Shown here: one piece after another, positions 21,001 to 31,680 of the stretch
Position numbering within the stretch: position 1 is the first letter of the stretch
Layout of the letters: each line of letters starts with the position of its first letter
From: Paralithodes platypus
Taxonomy: Eukaryota > Arthropoda > Malacostraca > Decapoda > Lithodidae
Assembly (NCBI GenBank): GCA_032716605.1
Contig: CM064502.1
Location: 40,274,507 to 40,338,506 of the forward strand
Length of the DNA: 64,000 nt
Direction of reading: 5' to 3'
Program-made: the position numbers and the translations under genes
The notes under the pieces: model-generated
Database searches by the model: none
Seen by the model: the letters and a program-made list of their open reading frames with translations, nothing else
What the model was told of the DNA's origin: nothing

Positions 21001-21544
21001 AAGGCACCTCTGAGGAAGGGCCCCATGCCCCTCTCTCATGGTCCTGACTGCTCTAGGGTACCTGTGTTACCAGAAAATGCCCTTTTAGCTCAACCTTCGG
21101 TGTCAGGGGACCCCCCCAGTTCCCGGCGAGTGGTCCATTGAGATCAATAAGACCCGTAAATTTAGGGCTAAAGACGAGGCAGGGAGGGTATTGGATGTAC
21201 TGATTAAGGGTGTACCAAGTTCATACAACCCGTCTTATTTTGTGTATTCAGCCGCGCCGGCCATTCCTCCCGCCGCATCTGCACGACTATTTGCCGATTG
21301 GTCTAAGGCTGATGGCATCAACGATGTCAAAGCCTTGAATGCTCTTACGCCGGAGTGGGCTACAACCCCGGTCCTTGACCACACGCATACTCCGGTCCTG
21401 CAGATAGGGCAGGTAGGAGTAGGCCCTTAGGTAGATTGGGAGTTAGAAGCTCAGGTTTTTGCTGCTACGATTACCTCAAAATCTTCTTATCAGATTCCCC
21501 AGGAAACTCATGCTTGCTTTTCTTTGCCGGTAGCCATACAATGG
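18086..21544 (+). mobile_element. DIRS-like retrotransposon A, 5' part only
   Basis: Homologous along its whole length to 40804-44212 in reverse, with a common outer end near AATAGGGCCCCTTCA. It contains a long leader (18086-19645) and gag. It is cut at about 21540, where el2 LTR sequence begins, so RT, RNase H, methyltransferase and recombinase are all absent. The copies differ by roughly a tenth of residues in gag, so they look like separate insertions. Confidence 0.8.
19646..21430 (+). pseudogene. DIRS-like Gag (frame-broken)
   Basis: It starts MPRFELCVTPTC with a Cys-rich N-terminus (CIKCVKC ... CSIC) that could bind zinc. An Arg/Ser-rich basic tract (RRKSRSRSKS) follows, then an acidic, Pro/Ser-rich body (20188-21141), then a C-terminal piece (INKTRKFRAK; 21140-21430). 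Frame changes occur at C runs near 20118 and 21113. The same broken layout is seen in copy B. Similar Gag proteins are known from DIRS1-like elements of decapods (family knowledge, not searched here). Confidence 0.75.
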
Positions 21545-22107
21545 CTATGCAATACAATGGGCCGGCTACGGAAACTGTATGCAGAATCCAAGGGGATAAG
21601 TAAATGAATAAAGGCGAGAAGTAATGGAAAAGAAGAAGTTCAGAGAGAGAAACAGTTCTAAAGGTGGTGATCGGGGGAGAGTAAGCAAAGGGATGTTAGA
21701 TGCACGCGCGCCTAGCCTGTCCTGACTAGGACAGCTCCCGTGGACCCTCGAGCAGGAGGTTAGTTACACAGGAGCCCGCAAAGGCGCGATGATCGGCCAA
21801 TCACGGACCGAAATGTCACAAGGCAGCAGGTGTCACGTGGGATGCTCCCGCACCTACAGACACTCACTACCATCTCGCTCTAAAAAGTCTCTCTCTTCCC
21901 ACGCTGGTACTATCATCACTACTATTGACATAAAATATAACCCGTTGTCACAGACGAAAACAAAGACCACCACTGGACTGTCTGTGACAATACGATTACT
22001 AGGAAAGAAAGAACAACATTCTCTGATAACTGTAGCCCATTTCGATGTCCCTGGCGAGCGCTAGTGGCTAACGAGAGGCGATTCTGCCAACGCTGGTAGA
22101 CGTCACA
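21545..22107 (-). repeat. 3' LTR of el2, truncated and internally deleted
   Basis: On the minus strand it starts TGTGACGTCTACC after a purine-rich tract. It matches 38995-39503 and then, across an internal deletion with AAGT at both sides, 27806-27852. About 1.2 kb of the inner LTR end is missing. The break joins DIRS copy A. Confidence 0.78.
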
Positions 22108-22463
22108 CCCCGCCCAAAATATGGGACGCTCAACATTAGGCGAGCACCATATCTGACAAGGCAGAATGCCGACAAGACCCGCCACACCTAGCCACTCCAC
22201 CAGAAATGAAATGCAAAGCTCAATCTTAAATAAAACAACATTTTTAGCATAAAGAAAATATTATAACCCCTCCCAAACACAATAGTATAATTTAGCCTGC
22301 TATGCTCCCTGAGCGAGCTTCACAGAGCCCAGCCTACTAAGTGAAAGACAGGTTCAACTTAGGACTTTAGCTATAACATTGGCAACGTACAAATAACTAT
22401 CAAAAAGAAAGAGTTTTTATGTGATTTTTTTATTTAATTTTAATGTTGTTTTTGACGGCTGCT
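22108..22463 (-). other. el2 3' untranslated region and polypurine tract
   Basis: The purine-rich TTTTGGGCGGGG (minus) precedes the LTR. AAAAACTCTTTCTTTTT (minus, 22418-22402) matches the shared motif of el1 and el3. No frame of interest. Confidence 0.7.
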
Positions 22464-23929
22464 CTACATGGGCAAGCCTGATTTTTTCTCAACTCTCAAA
22501 CACACACTGACTGAACGGCGAGGGTGCTCCTTGAAGCGTACCCTCCCGTGACAAACAATCAGCCACAACATTATCAGCGCCCTTAACATGCCACACATCC
22601 AACTTGTGTTCCGGCAGCAAAACAACACCTGGCACTGATAAACTGCCCAGTTCATCACAAGACTTCTCTTCGCTCTTTCCGGCAACGGGACCTGCCAAAA
22701 ACCTTTCACTAGTTCTACCTTCGTGATAAGCGATGCAGCCCCGATGCGGTCTATGGTGTCGTCAACTCTAGATAAGGTAGAGGCGTCTGTAAGGGATAAT
22801 GCACACACACTCTTGCAATCAACACACACACGGATCTTGCCACTTAACACAGGTTGCAAAGTTACAGGCAACGACCACTCACGACATTCCTTATACCTCA
22901 GACCCTTCGTCAACATGTAGTCCAGCTCTGCTTTCACAACAGGCTGTCGAGCAGGATTTATACGGTAGGGAGCCAATTTGAACCTTGCACTGTCTCCAGC
23001 CTCTATGTCGGATTCTACCCCGTACATCAGGCCTGGAGAATGAACAAACATGCGGATGTACTGCCACAGCCTAGTAAACAACTTCTCTTGGCGGCACTCA
23101 GGAACAAGAGGTTGCAAATTATCTCGACGAACAACATGCTCATTGCCCTCCCACAACCCAGCCGAGACCACAGTTTCTACACTATAATCTCCCTCCTTCT
23201 CAACCTTTGTTCCTAGAACAGCCAGGTCATGAGAGTGACAATCTGTACCACCTGTGCAGTCACTCCCACAGTTCATAATTGCTAAGGCTTCCCCGCCGAT
23301 ACCGTACATGCGCACCCCCACATTCCTTGCAACTACATCTGCCTGCGCAGCATCACCGCCTTCAGCGACATGGCCAGATACAGTCGGTCTATGGTAGGGC
23401 TGTTGCATAATACTAGAGCAGCATTGGGAGGCTATGCGACGACCGGGCACATCCACTCCACAGCCAACCTCACCAATCTGCTCAATGTCCTGATTCTGAC
23501 CACTACCCTTAGCAGCCATGGGTCGACCATCACCTGACAACCATGCCAAAGCCTCGTCGCCCATCTTGAACCACTGAAACAATGAGGCCAACGGTCTGCT
23601 CACACTCAAGTGACCTGTCAGCGGAACCTATTGCACCGCTAGAGTTGTGAGGCCTGGGTGCTCGGCACAAACAGTGGGGTATGAACCGAGCGGGTGCTGG
23701 AGCGCTGCACACTGCTGCTCAGGCAGGTGCTCTAGTGCTTCCACAGCCACCTGGCTTGTGTCCTCTGCCCACTGCTCCACCTAGACATGACAATCCCAAC
23801 TCTCCTCCACCTGTGCCCCACTGCCCCCCTCTCCTTCTCCACCTTGGCCGCAGGAGACCAACACAGGGACAGTAGGCTGCTCAGGTGGTTGCCTCACAAA
23901 CTCTAACAGATTCACATGACATGTTTCCC
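22464..23929 (-). pseudogene. Residual el2 pol: RT N-terminal fragment fused to RNase H tail
   Basis: From about 23929 the minus strand reads a remnant CHVNLLEFVRQPPE, equivalent to the post-integrase linker of el1. RT-like sequence follows (AELDYMLTKGL; VTLQPVLSGKIRVCVDCKS; KVELVKGFWQVPLPERAK, about 23045-22670). It then jumps, in another frame, to the RNase H tail (VKGADNVVADCLSR). YxDD and the RNase H catalytic core are gone. The open frame 22464-23609 is therefore a fossil, with a non-homologous N-terminus. Confidence 0.8.
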
Positions 23930-24076
23930 CATCCTCATTGAGTTCAATAGCCCCGTTACTATACTTCTGAAGCTCAGGATCTGCAGCCGACAGACATCCG
24001 AAGGAGCCAATCCATCCAAGTGCTCCCGGAGCAACTTATAGCCTCCCCCGATACTGGACTGCTCGATCCCATCCTG

Positions 24077-26278
24077 CTAAAGTGTCCAACTCTGCCGTCT
24101 CGGAGCTTTCTCACGCCCCACCTCCTCACCAAGTGTGACAGGTTCTGGGGCCACTCCGGACTTAAACGTTGGTGCTAATACTGAGTCGCCAAGAAGAGCT
24201 GCTGGATCAAAACTCACAAAACTTCTCCCAACTTTAGCTTTCTCCTTCCGACAGTTCCTCCACTGGTCTAGAGACTGAGGAATAGGCTGTGACACCTTAG
24301 ATGCACGAGATCGGGTGACAACACACGCCCTCTGCTGTAATTGACACCTCTCGACCAACTCCTGCCCCTCCATACTCACGTCGGCCGCCCTCTCGGCAGC
24401 AACTAAGGGTGGAACCTCAGAAGCAGGCACCGCAAAGTCGTTGCCGAGAAGAAGGTCGACGCCCTCTACTGGCAGTTTCTCTACGATTCCAACATCTATC
24501 TCTCGTGTCACACCATCAACCTCCAGCTCCACTCGAACCAACGGGTATGACCGTGTAGCATTAATACCCTGCACCACAACTACCCGTGCCGAGTTTATAG
24601 GTTGGCCTGTAAAGTTTTTCATCAGAGTCTGGGATGCACCTGTATCACGCATCAACTCCAACCCATGCTTGCAACCAGCCCAACTCACGCAGCCACGCCC
24701 TCTATGGTCGCAAAAGGCATCGCGGACAGGTTTCGAGCCTTCCGGACACTCCTTCACTGGCTGTGCCCCCGCATCTGACATATCACCCCAGGTAAATGCA
24801 GAAGACCTCAGAGACACCCCAATGTTGCTAGCCAAAGACACGATTGCTGTAGGTTGGTTACTAGGGCAGGAACGTGCAAAATGCCCCTTATTATGACACT
24901 TAAAACACTCTACCTCACCCTTGGACTTCCGTTGAGGTGGGGAAGGGCCCTGACCTTTCTTAAATGGGACGGTTTTAGGTTTGTGATCAAAATTGGTATC
25001 ATTGCTTTGACTTTTGTTATTAAATGTTGCATCACTGACTCGGGGGGGTGCAGTGTTTCGCCCTTTGTTAACTGCATCGGTCCGTTGTGCAGACCCGCAC
25101 CCACGAATCAGCGATACTCTCAGGTCAGCCATCTCAACTGCCTCTTGTAGAGTTTTAGGACGTTTCTCTTTGAGGTTCAAAGTCAGGTCGCCGCCTGTGC
25201 ATTTAAAAAATTGCCTTAGAAGGAATAACTGCTCAAGCTCTTCGAACGTCGTCACCTTCTCTGACCTCAGCCAATTTCTCAAAGCATCAGACAGTTCCTG
25301 GGCATGTTCTAGAAAAGTGCACTCACGACCCTTCGTAACACCCCGAAACTTCAACCTATATGTCTCTGGTTGTAACTCGTACGCCCGCAGAACAGCTTCC
25401 TTCAATACCTCATAATCAATGCAAGACTCCAAGGGCAACGCATCATATGCCTTGAGTCCTTTGCCAACCAACCTAGACGAAACAAGGGCTGCCCACTTAA
25501 CCTCGGGCCATTGGTGCTCCCGGCACTTCTTCTCAAAATGCAGGAAAAACTCTGTGACACCCGACTCGTCAAATGCATGGACTAACTTAAGAAGGTGCGA
25601 TATAGACTGATCAAGACCTCGATTCCCGGAACCGAGACACTGCCCTGTCGACTCCACCCGAGACTTCTCAAGATCTCTGTCTGCACAGTACTTCGTAGCC
25701 TCCACCTGAAGCTCAGCTTCCCGCTGCTGCTGCTGAATCTTAGCCATCCCAAGCTCAATTTCTTGCTGCTGCTGCTGTCTGAGCTCAGATTCCCGCTGCT
25801 GACTGAGCTCAGATTCCCACTGCTGCTGAATCCTGGCCATCTCGAGCTCAGTCTCATGCTTTCGTTGCTCAGCCTGCTGGTTAAGTTTGGCGAGTTCGAG
25901 CTGAAACAACATCTCGGCAGACAAACCTTGAGGAGGGGGTGCTACTATCGGGGACCCACCCCGTGAATCACCTAGAGGCATACCCAACCGCCAGCGAGCA
26001 TCGGCCTGCGGGAACGTACCCGGCTCCGGAGCCCGAGGGGGCGCCATGGTAGGAGTCGAGTGGAATGGGGGCTGGGGAGAAGGTGCCCCAGCTCCCGCTC
26101 CCCCCGAAGCCCCACGAACCCCACCGAGCACACAGGTAACCAGCTCACCTCTCGACAAACCGCTAGTACCGGGAAACCCTATGACCGTGGCTACACACTG
26201 CAGTCCATACCGGTGTAGCCCCGACACCCCGATCTGCTGACACAGGCTCCTCCCAAAATATCCGAGCATCTTCCTCAC
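24077..26278 (-). CDS. Gag-protease polyprotein of el2
   Basis: A 733-codon frame homologous to the el1 and el3 Gag. It contains a Gln/Glu-rich coiled coil (about 25,880-25,680), SCAN-like capsid end, CCHC knuckle CFKCHNKGHFARSC near 24,910-24,870, protease RDTGASQ near 24,655 and conserved GVDLLLGNDFAVP. The homologous N-terminal residues (NSEEDARIF) lie just upstream in another frame, so the first codons are frame-shifted. After the stop, linker homology continues to about 23930 and then skips integrase entirely. The product could still form Gag particles if translated (inference). Confidence 0.85.
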   Translation of the reverse strand: MRKMLGYFGRSLCQQIGVSGLHRYGLQCVATVIGFPGTSGLSRGELVTCVLGGVRGASGGAGAGAPSPQPPFHSTPTMAPPRAPEPGTFPQADARWRLGMPLGDSRGGSPIVAPPPQGLSAEMLFQLELAKLNQQAEQRKHETELEMARIQQQWESELSQQRESELRQQQQQEIELGMAKIQQQQREAELQVEATKYCADRDLEKSRVESTGQCLGSGNRGLDQSISHLLKLVHAFDESGVTEFFLHFEKKCREHQWPEVKWAALVSSRLVGKGLKAYDALPLESCIDYEVLKEAVLRAYELQPETYRLKFRGVTKGRECTFLEHAQELSDALRNWLRSEKVTTFEELEQLFLLRQFFKCTGGDLTLNLKEKRPKTLQEAVEMADLRVSLIRGCGSAQRTDAVNKGRNTAPPRVSDATFNNKSQSNDTNFDHKPKTVPFKKGQGPSPPQRKSKGEVECFKCHNKGHFARSCPSNQPTAIVSLASNIGVSLRSSAFTWGDMSDAGAQPVKECPEGSKPVRDAFCDHRGRGCVSWAGCKHGLELMRDTGASQTLMKNFTGQPINSARVVVVQGINATRSYPLVRVELEVDGVTREIDVGIVEKLPVEGVDLLLGNDFAVPASEVPPLVAAERAADVSMEGQELVERCQLQQRACVVTRSRASKVSQPIPQSLDQWRNCRKEKAKVGRSFVSFDPAALLGDSVLAPTFKSGVAPEPVTLGEEVGREKAPRRQSWTL

Positions 26279-26597
26279 TGTTCACCACCCAAGCCCCCTA
26301 GACAACTCCACCTGCTCCACCTCCTCGCCTGCTTCCCGTACTGTGCCCTCACTGTGCACTGATCCGTCGTTCGACAAAGTGTTCACCGGAAATCCTCAAC
26401 GTTTATAAAAAAAAAATACCTAAACTCTCATGTAGCACTACTCACTCAAAAAATGCTTGAAGACAACTCAAGTGCTATACTACGTTGCCAAAAAAATTCC
26501 AACGTGTCCAAAATATTCCTCAAAAACAAATGTCCAACTATCCTGCAATTACTTCTTTGTTCACTAGGTTGTTGTGACGACTAAGATAAGATACTAG
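26279..26597 (-). other. el2 leader between PBS and gag
   Basis: It carries the shifted Gag N-terminus near 26279. The rest is non-coding leader. Confidence 0.6.
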
Positions 26598-26609
26598 GCA
26601 AGGTCGCCA
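26598..26609 (-). other. Primer binding site of el2
   Basis: The minus strand reads TGGCGACCTTGC, two bases from the LTR end, identical to the el1 and el3 PBS. Confidence 0.85.
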
Positions 26610-26611
26610 TT

Positions 26612-28067
26612 TGTTACAACCGGGGCTACGAATAAAACAAGGGCACTTAATGATTGGACTAGTAATAGGGCACTATGCAACAACGGTATGCTAGATCCAA
26701 ACCCTCAAACTTATATGCCAGCGAACAAAACACCTATACCCTCCAGAGTTAATCTGCGATAACGGGGTATCCTTAACTGGGCATAAATGTACTCTACTTC
26801 AGGCTAACCCACACTGGTATAGCCTGATAACAAACAAGATGCAAGTTACGTTAAAATACATAAAAAGGAATCTATGGAAAGATCAATTAAATCACTGCAA
26901 GATTAAATACAATAAAAAAGATGCTTCAATACAGTTACTCTAAACAACAATAAACTCTTCACTCCTTTCTGAAAGAAAGTGAAGTATAGTCCTACAGCAT
27001 AGACCTGGAAACTTCTGAAGAAAGTCTGATGCTCATAAGATGCTCGTATCTTAAACTATATAAAGGCAGGAGGCAGGACACCACACGTTTAAATCGAATA
27101 CACCAAAAGATAGAACATATAATGTTAACTGACACGAGAATACTATAAATGCGCAACGGTAGCAATGCTCGACACTAAAAGAAGTACTTCCTCATCAACG
27201 TAACAGTCTGCTATGGTTGTGCGGCTCAGCAACAACCTAGACTAATAAATGCCGTGAATAATAATGCGTACATAATTATCAAAGAGCTTATATTAAATAC
27301 TAATAAGTGTCTACTCAATTAATAATGTCTAGCTGGGATACTCTAGGTAAGGAACTGGGGTTGAGCAAGACAGGCTCGTAGCCTAGCGATGTCTTTAAGA
27401 CTGCATCCTTTAAGTTACATTAATTGACAAGGGTGCTCTCTTGATAGATCCAGATCACAAGTAACTGGTTCTATCCTGGCGACCCTCTAAAGCCAAGCAA
27501 AGAGGCAGCAAAGTGGAACTGGTACAGGCCAAAGCCCTCAGTCAACACAAAGCTGCACTCGCAAAGGACGCAACCGAAAAGACAACACAGGCTACCACAG
27601 GACCGGTCGAAGTCGTGTAGGTATTAGCAAACCGTACACACATCGAAGACAACGACTACAGTTACCCTATCCCAGTCTAGCATTAAATAAAAGAGCAGAA
27701 ACACTAAATCAATAATGGAGACACACAGAGTTCTTATCCTGCACTAACTAAGAACCCTCAAAAACCTATTCTAAGTACATGTAAATATCTCAGAGGACGG
27801 CGCATGCAATACAATTGGCCGGCTATGGAAACCGTATGCAGAACCCAAGGGGATAAGTTAAAATGTAAAACTTGCAAACTAAACAAACCAAAATTGGGAC
27901 AAGGACAATATAAAGTCAAATTAAATTATCAAATACGCTATGTGGAAACAACGCTACATAAAATGAAAATTATTAAATAAAAGAACACAATCCACCACAT
28001 AGGGTGTACATTACTACATGAGCAAGTTAATATGTTTCCCAAGCAAACTAATCGCACATATAACAAC
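26612..28067 (-). repeat. 5' LTR of el2, inner part (to the el3 insertion)
   Basis: It ends GTAACA (minus) next to the PBS. It is interrupted at the CAAC at 28064-28067 and resumes at 38956. The reassembled LTR would be about 2.0 kb. A block around 27380 matches the el1 LTR CGCTAGGCTACGAGCC in reverse, supporting shared ancestry of the LTRs. The reading frame at 27938-28219 is not meaningful. Confidence 0.8.
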
Positions 28068-28922
28068 TGTGACGCACCCCAGTGCTGTGCAACGCAACCT
28101 GATTGTACTCCTTGGTACTCGACTGTACCGCCCGTGATCTGGCTACCGTCAGCCGCAATGTATATTGAGTGTGACAACTTATAACTATGTTCTTTGTATC
28201 TCTGCAAAGGTCTCGTCATGTGCTAACCAGTGGTGGGTTTTGTTTTAAGCCATGTCGAGACCTTCCATTTAATATGTAGTATCAATAGAGAAGTTGATAG
28301 ATAAGACGATGGGAGTTCAGAGAGAGAGTGAGTTAGGCTTCAGAGCAAGAGGGTAGCAACGCGCCGCGCTGCCGGCCGGGTGGTTGCCAGACGTATGGAC
28401 TGGTTGGCAGCCTTGCGCTTATAGCTAGGCGCGATAGGGTTGGTAGTCCATTGTTGCCTGCCTGGGCTGGGCCCATGTTGTCGTACAGCACACTGCCTGG
28501 AGGTTGGCTGCGTGTTCTATGACCAGGTTGCCTAGAACCTTTGAGATTCTAACATCCCTTGCTCTCTCCCCCAACTTCTCACGGTTGCACTCTTTCTCTC
28601 TCACAACATTACTCTCATTTCATTCTTCTCTCTATTTAAATGCATAACCTTCCCTTGAGGTCCTAAAGGAGTTTCAGCACTCACCTCTCGTATTACTCTT
28701 AGGACAAGCATATATTTACATGTATTAGATTTAAGGGGTTAATGTGAACAGCGATCTTCTTGATGAGGATAGTTGGTGAACGTTCTACATGTTCACGAGT
28801 TATATGCCCTGCTCATCATCCCATTTGTGACTAGACTGGTGCCATGTGTAAGAGCCCGACCATGCCCAGGAGTTGTCTGTAGAGGGACGAGGACTTAGCC
28901 TTGATTTGCATACCGAGCCAGG

Positions 28923-30290
28923 ACGGTGTTCCTCCTGTTGTTCTCAAAAACTGTGCTTCCGTGCTGACTCCCTGCCTAGGCAAACTCTTTCGTCTCTGTC
29001 TATCCTCTAACGTCTTCCCTTCATGCTGGAAGTTTGCTCACATTCAACCTGTCCCAAAGAAGGGTGACCGCTCTCAACCCTCCAACTATCGTCCAATTGC
29101 TCTTATCTCCTGTCTTTCTAAAGTTTTTGAAACTATTCTTGCTTCCAAATTTCTTAAGCATTTCTCTTCTCATAATCTGCTCTCAGATCGCCAGTATGGC
29201 TTCCTTAAGGGTCGCTCTACTGGTGATCTTCTTTCATATCTTACTAACTCTTGGTCATCCTCCTTTCGGGACTTCGGTGAGACTTTTTCTATTGCACTAG
29301 ACATATCGAAAGCCTTCGATAGTCTGGCATAAATCTTTAATTTCTAAACTACCCTCCTTCGGTTTCTATCCCTCCATCTGTGCCTTTGTCTCTAATTTCC
29401 TTTCCGGCCGTTCCATAGCTGCGGTTGTGGACGGCCATTGTTCACTTCCTCACCCTATAAACTCCGTGTTCCTCAGGGCTCTGTCCTATCTCCTATTCTC
29501 TTTCTAATTTTTATAAATGATCTCCTTAACTGTACCTTAATTCCCATCCATTCATACGACGACTCAACCTTACTCCATTAGTTTTTCAGAACGCCCCAGC
29601 CAGCAATCCCTCAACGACAAACGTAATGAAGCCATAGAACTCTTAAATTCTGATCTAAATACTATTTCCAATTGGGGCAGAGAAAACCTTGTTAACTTTA
29701 ATGCTTCCAAAACCCAATTTCTCCATCTATCTACCCGTCAGGATCTCCCAGCGGACTATCCCTTATTCTTCAACAATACAAAAATCAACCCTTCATCTTC
29801 TCTCAATATTCTTGGTGTCTCTTTTTCTTCTGCTCTCATTTGGAAGGACCATATTACCAGTCTTGCTAAGGCAGCCTCCCAGAAGCTGGGTGTGCTCAAC
29901 CGCCTTAGGGGGTTCTTTTCCCTGCACAGCTTCTTGCTCTGTACAGGGGCATAGTGCGCCCTTGTATTGAGTATTGTTCACATGTGTGGGGAGGTTCCTC
30001 TCACACCGCTCTCCTAGACAAAGTTGAAAGGAAGGCCTTTCGTATCATTAACTCCCGTCCACTCACCAACTCTCTGCAATCTCTCTCTCTCCGCCGCAAT
30101 GTTGCATCTCTCTCGCTATTCTATCGCTACTATAATAATCAGTGTTCCTCAGAGCTATCCCAGTGCATACCACCTCCTTTACGTAGGGCACGTGGTACCC
30201 GTCTTGCAACTCAATCCCACCCTACTCTGTGCAACTCTCCAACCCAAGAGTGAAACGTTACTCTCAAACTTTCTTCTACTCAACATCTGA
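28923..30290 (+). pseudogene. LINE reverse transcriptase fragment
   Basis: The first open piece (to 29332) has RT motifs PVPKKGDRSQPSNYRPIAL, a palm start (IALDISKAFD) and the conserved RQYGFLKGRST. The frame is broken at about 29328. The catalytic YADD has lost the Ala codon (near 29556 it reads YDDS). The C-terminus (HVWGGSS, LDKVERKAFRIIN) continues to about 30250. The family matches the element at 54330-56855. Jockey/CR1 superfamily membership is inferred from motifs and the poly(A) tail only. Confidence 0.85.
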
Positions 30291-30494
30291 GCTCTGGAAC
30301 TCTCTCCCAGAATCAGTCTTTCCCTCTTCCTATGACTTAAATTGCTTCAAACTCCGTGTGTCCAGGCATTTTGGCTCGAACGTCCCTTGATTTTGGCCCT
30401 GTCACTCTTTCAACTATGGGGGAGGCACTCGCTATAGGCAGTTATGCCTTTTGCCTCCCTCAATCACATAGAAAAAAAAAAAAAAAAAAAAAAA
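28923..30494 (+). mobile_element. 5'-truncated poly(A) LINE (Jockey-like) in the el3 LTR
   Basis: The left break follows ...CCGAGCCAGG, and the right break is a run of A followed by AGGAGCG. The intact 3' LTR reads the two sides joined at 38010, so the borders are firm and AGG is the minimal target duplication. It encodes part of RT and a C-terminal domain and ends in about 22 A. Confidence 0.93.
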
Positions 30495-31442
30495 GGAGCG
30501 AGTGTAGCACCCGAGACTACAGCTCGCTCGTAGTGCCAGTATAGTAGAGTAACGTAATTTATCTGTCCTTGTGTTCTCTACAGTCTTCTCCTGGGTTCTC
30601 GCTTTCGGTGCTGGGACTCGTTGTTCCTGTGACTTGGCCTGCTAGCTAGAACACATGGGGATGATGAGTGGGATATATCTTTATTTTACTATGCATTGCA
30701 GCTCTCTTTAAGTATATATCTATAACACTTTACAATACACATTACTCACACACAAGACAACACTATTAATACTTTCATGTATCAATTAACTGCACTGTCG
30801 TTTTGCTGCTGTGTCCGGAGTTCTGTTGCGTAGGGCGCATACGGACTCGGAGGGGAGACAGAGTGAGAGAAGCGAAGTAGCCTATGCGGTAGTAGGCTAC
30901 CGGCGCAGTACTGTTGCCTGCAACCTTTTAGTTATTCCAAGTATAGATTCATTATTATAATAAGTGACTACTGTTTATGTTCCTCCCATGTGTATTATTA
31001 GGTATCTACTGGATCATGAACATCTTGTATGCTACATGCTAGTGCATGTTAGTAGGGGACAGTTAGTGTAGTGCACGCGCTTTCAAGAGGGCGTGTACAT
31101 TTGTCATTTAGCATTTCACTGTCATACCTTTAGCCTGCTTCTATTCTACATTATTAGAGGCTTAATATTAACGTAGTTTCTTGAGTATTGCATTTCTTTA
31201 GTAATAACGTAACCTATAAATGTCTGCGGGAGTTTAGCCTCATAGCCTACCCCTGTTGTACACTTTCGCCGAGTTAAGGTACCTCATTACCGTAGACGAT
31301 AACTCTGTAGGGCGTTGATGCTTTTGTTGTCTGGAGCATATAGTATTTGGGACTGGAATCGAGCGTGTCGTTGTCACTTAAGCCATTTCTGTCCTACGAT
31401 CAAGAATCCCGAATATGTATTGCCGATCCAGCCGTAACAAAA

Positions 31443-31454
31443 TGGCGACCTTGC
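31443..31454 (+). other. Primer binding site of el3
   Basis: TGGCGACCTTGC follows the 5' LTR by three bases, identical to el1 and el2. Confidence 0.85.
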
Positions 31455-31680
31455 ACAAGATTCAGTAGTATCCTATCACATGTTTTTTGGAGAACTATTC
31501 TATGCTACCTAGTAGAGCTGGCTAGAATTTTCTTGCATATTGGAGGAATTTTTATTGTGTCATTATTGTATTGGTGGACTTGCAGATTGTTTCGTTAGGT
31601 GTCTAGAGTAGAGTCATTCAAGCATCTTTAACATTTTGTGAGTCGAGACTGCAATTAGTAATAAGCACTTTTTTTTTTTT

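Larger units (their letters stand above)
28068..31439 (+). repeat. 5' LTR of el3, enlarged by a LINE
   Basis: Apart from the insertion at 28923-30494 it is colinear with 37152-38951. It ends GCCGTAACA. There is no clear TATA box. TATTTAAA near 28632 is the best candidate. Confidence 0.93.
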
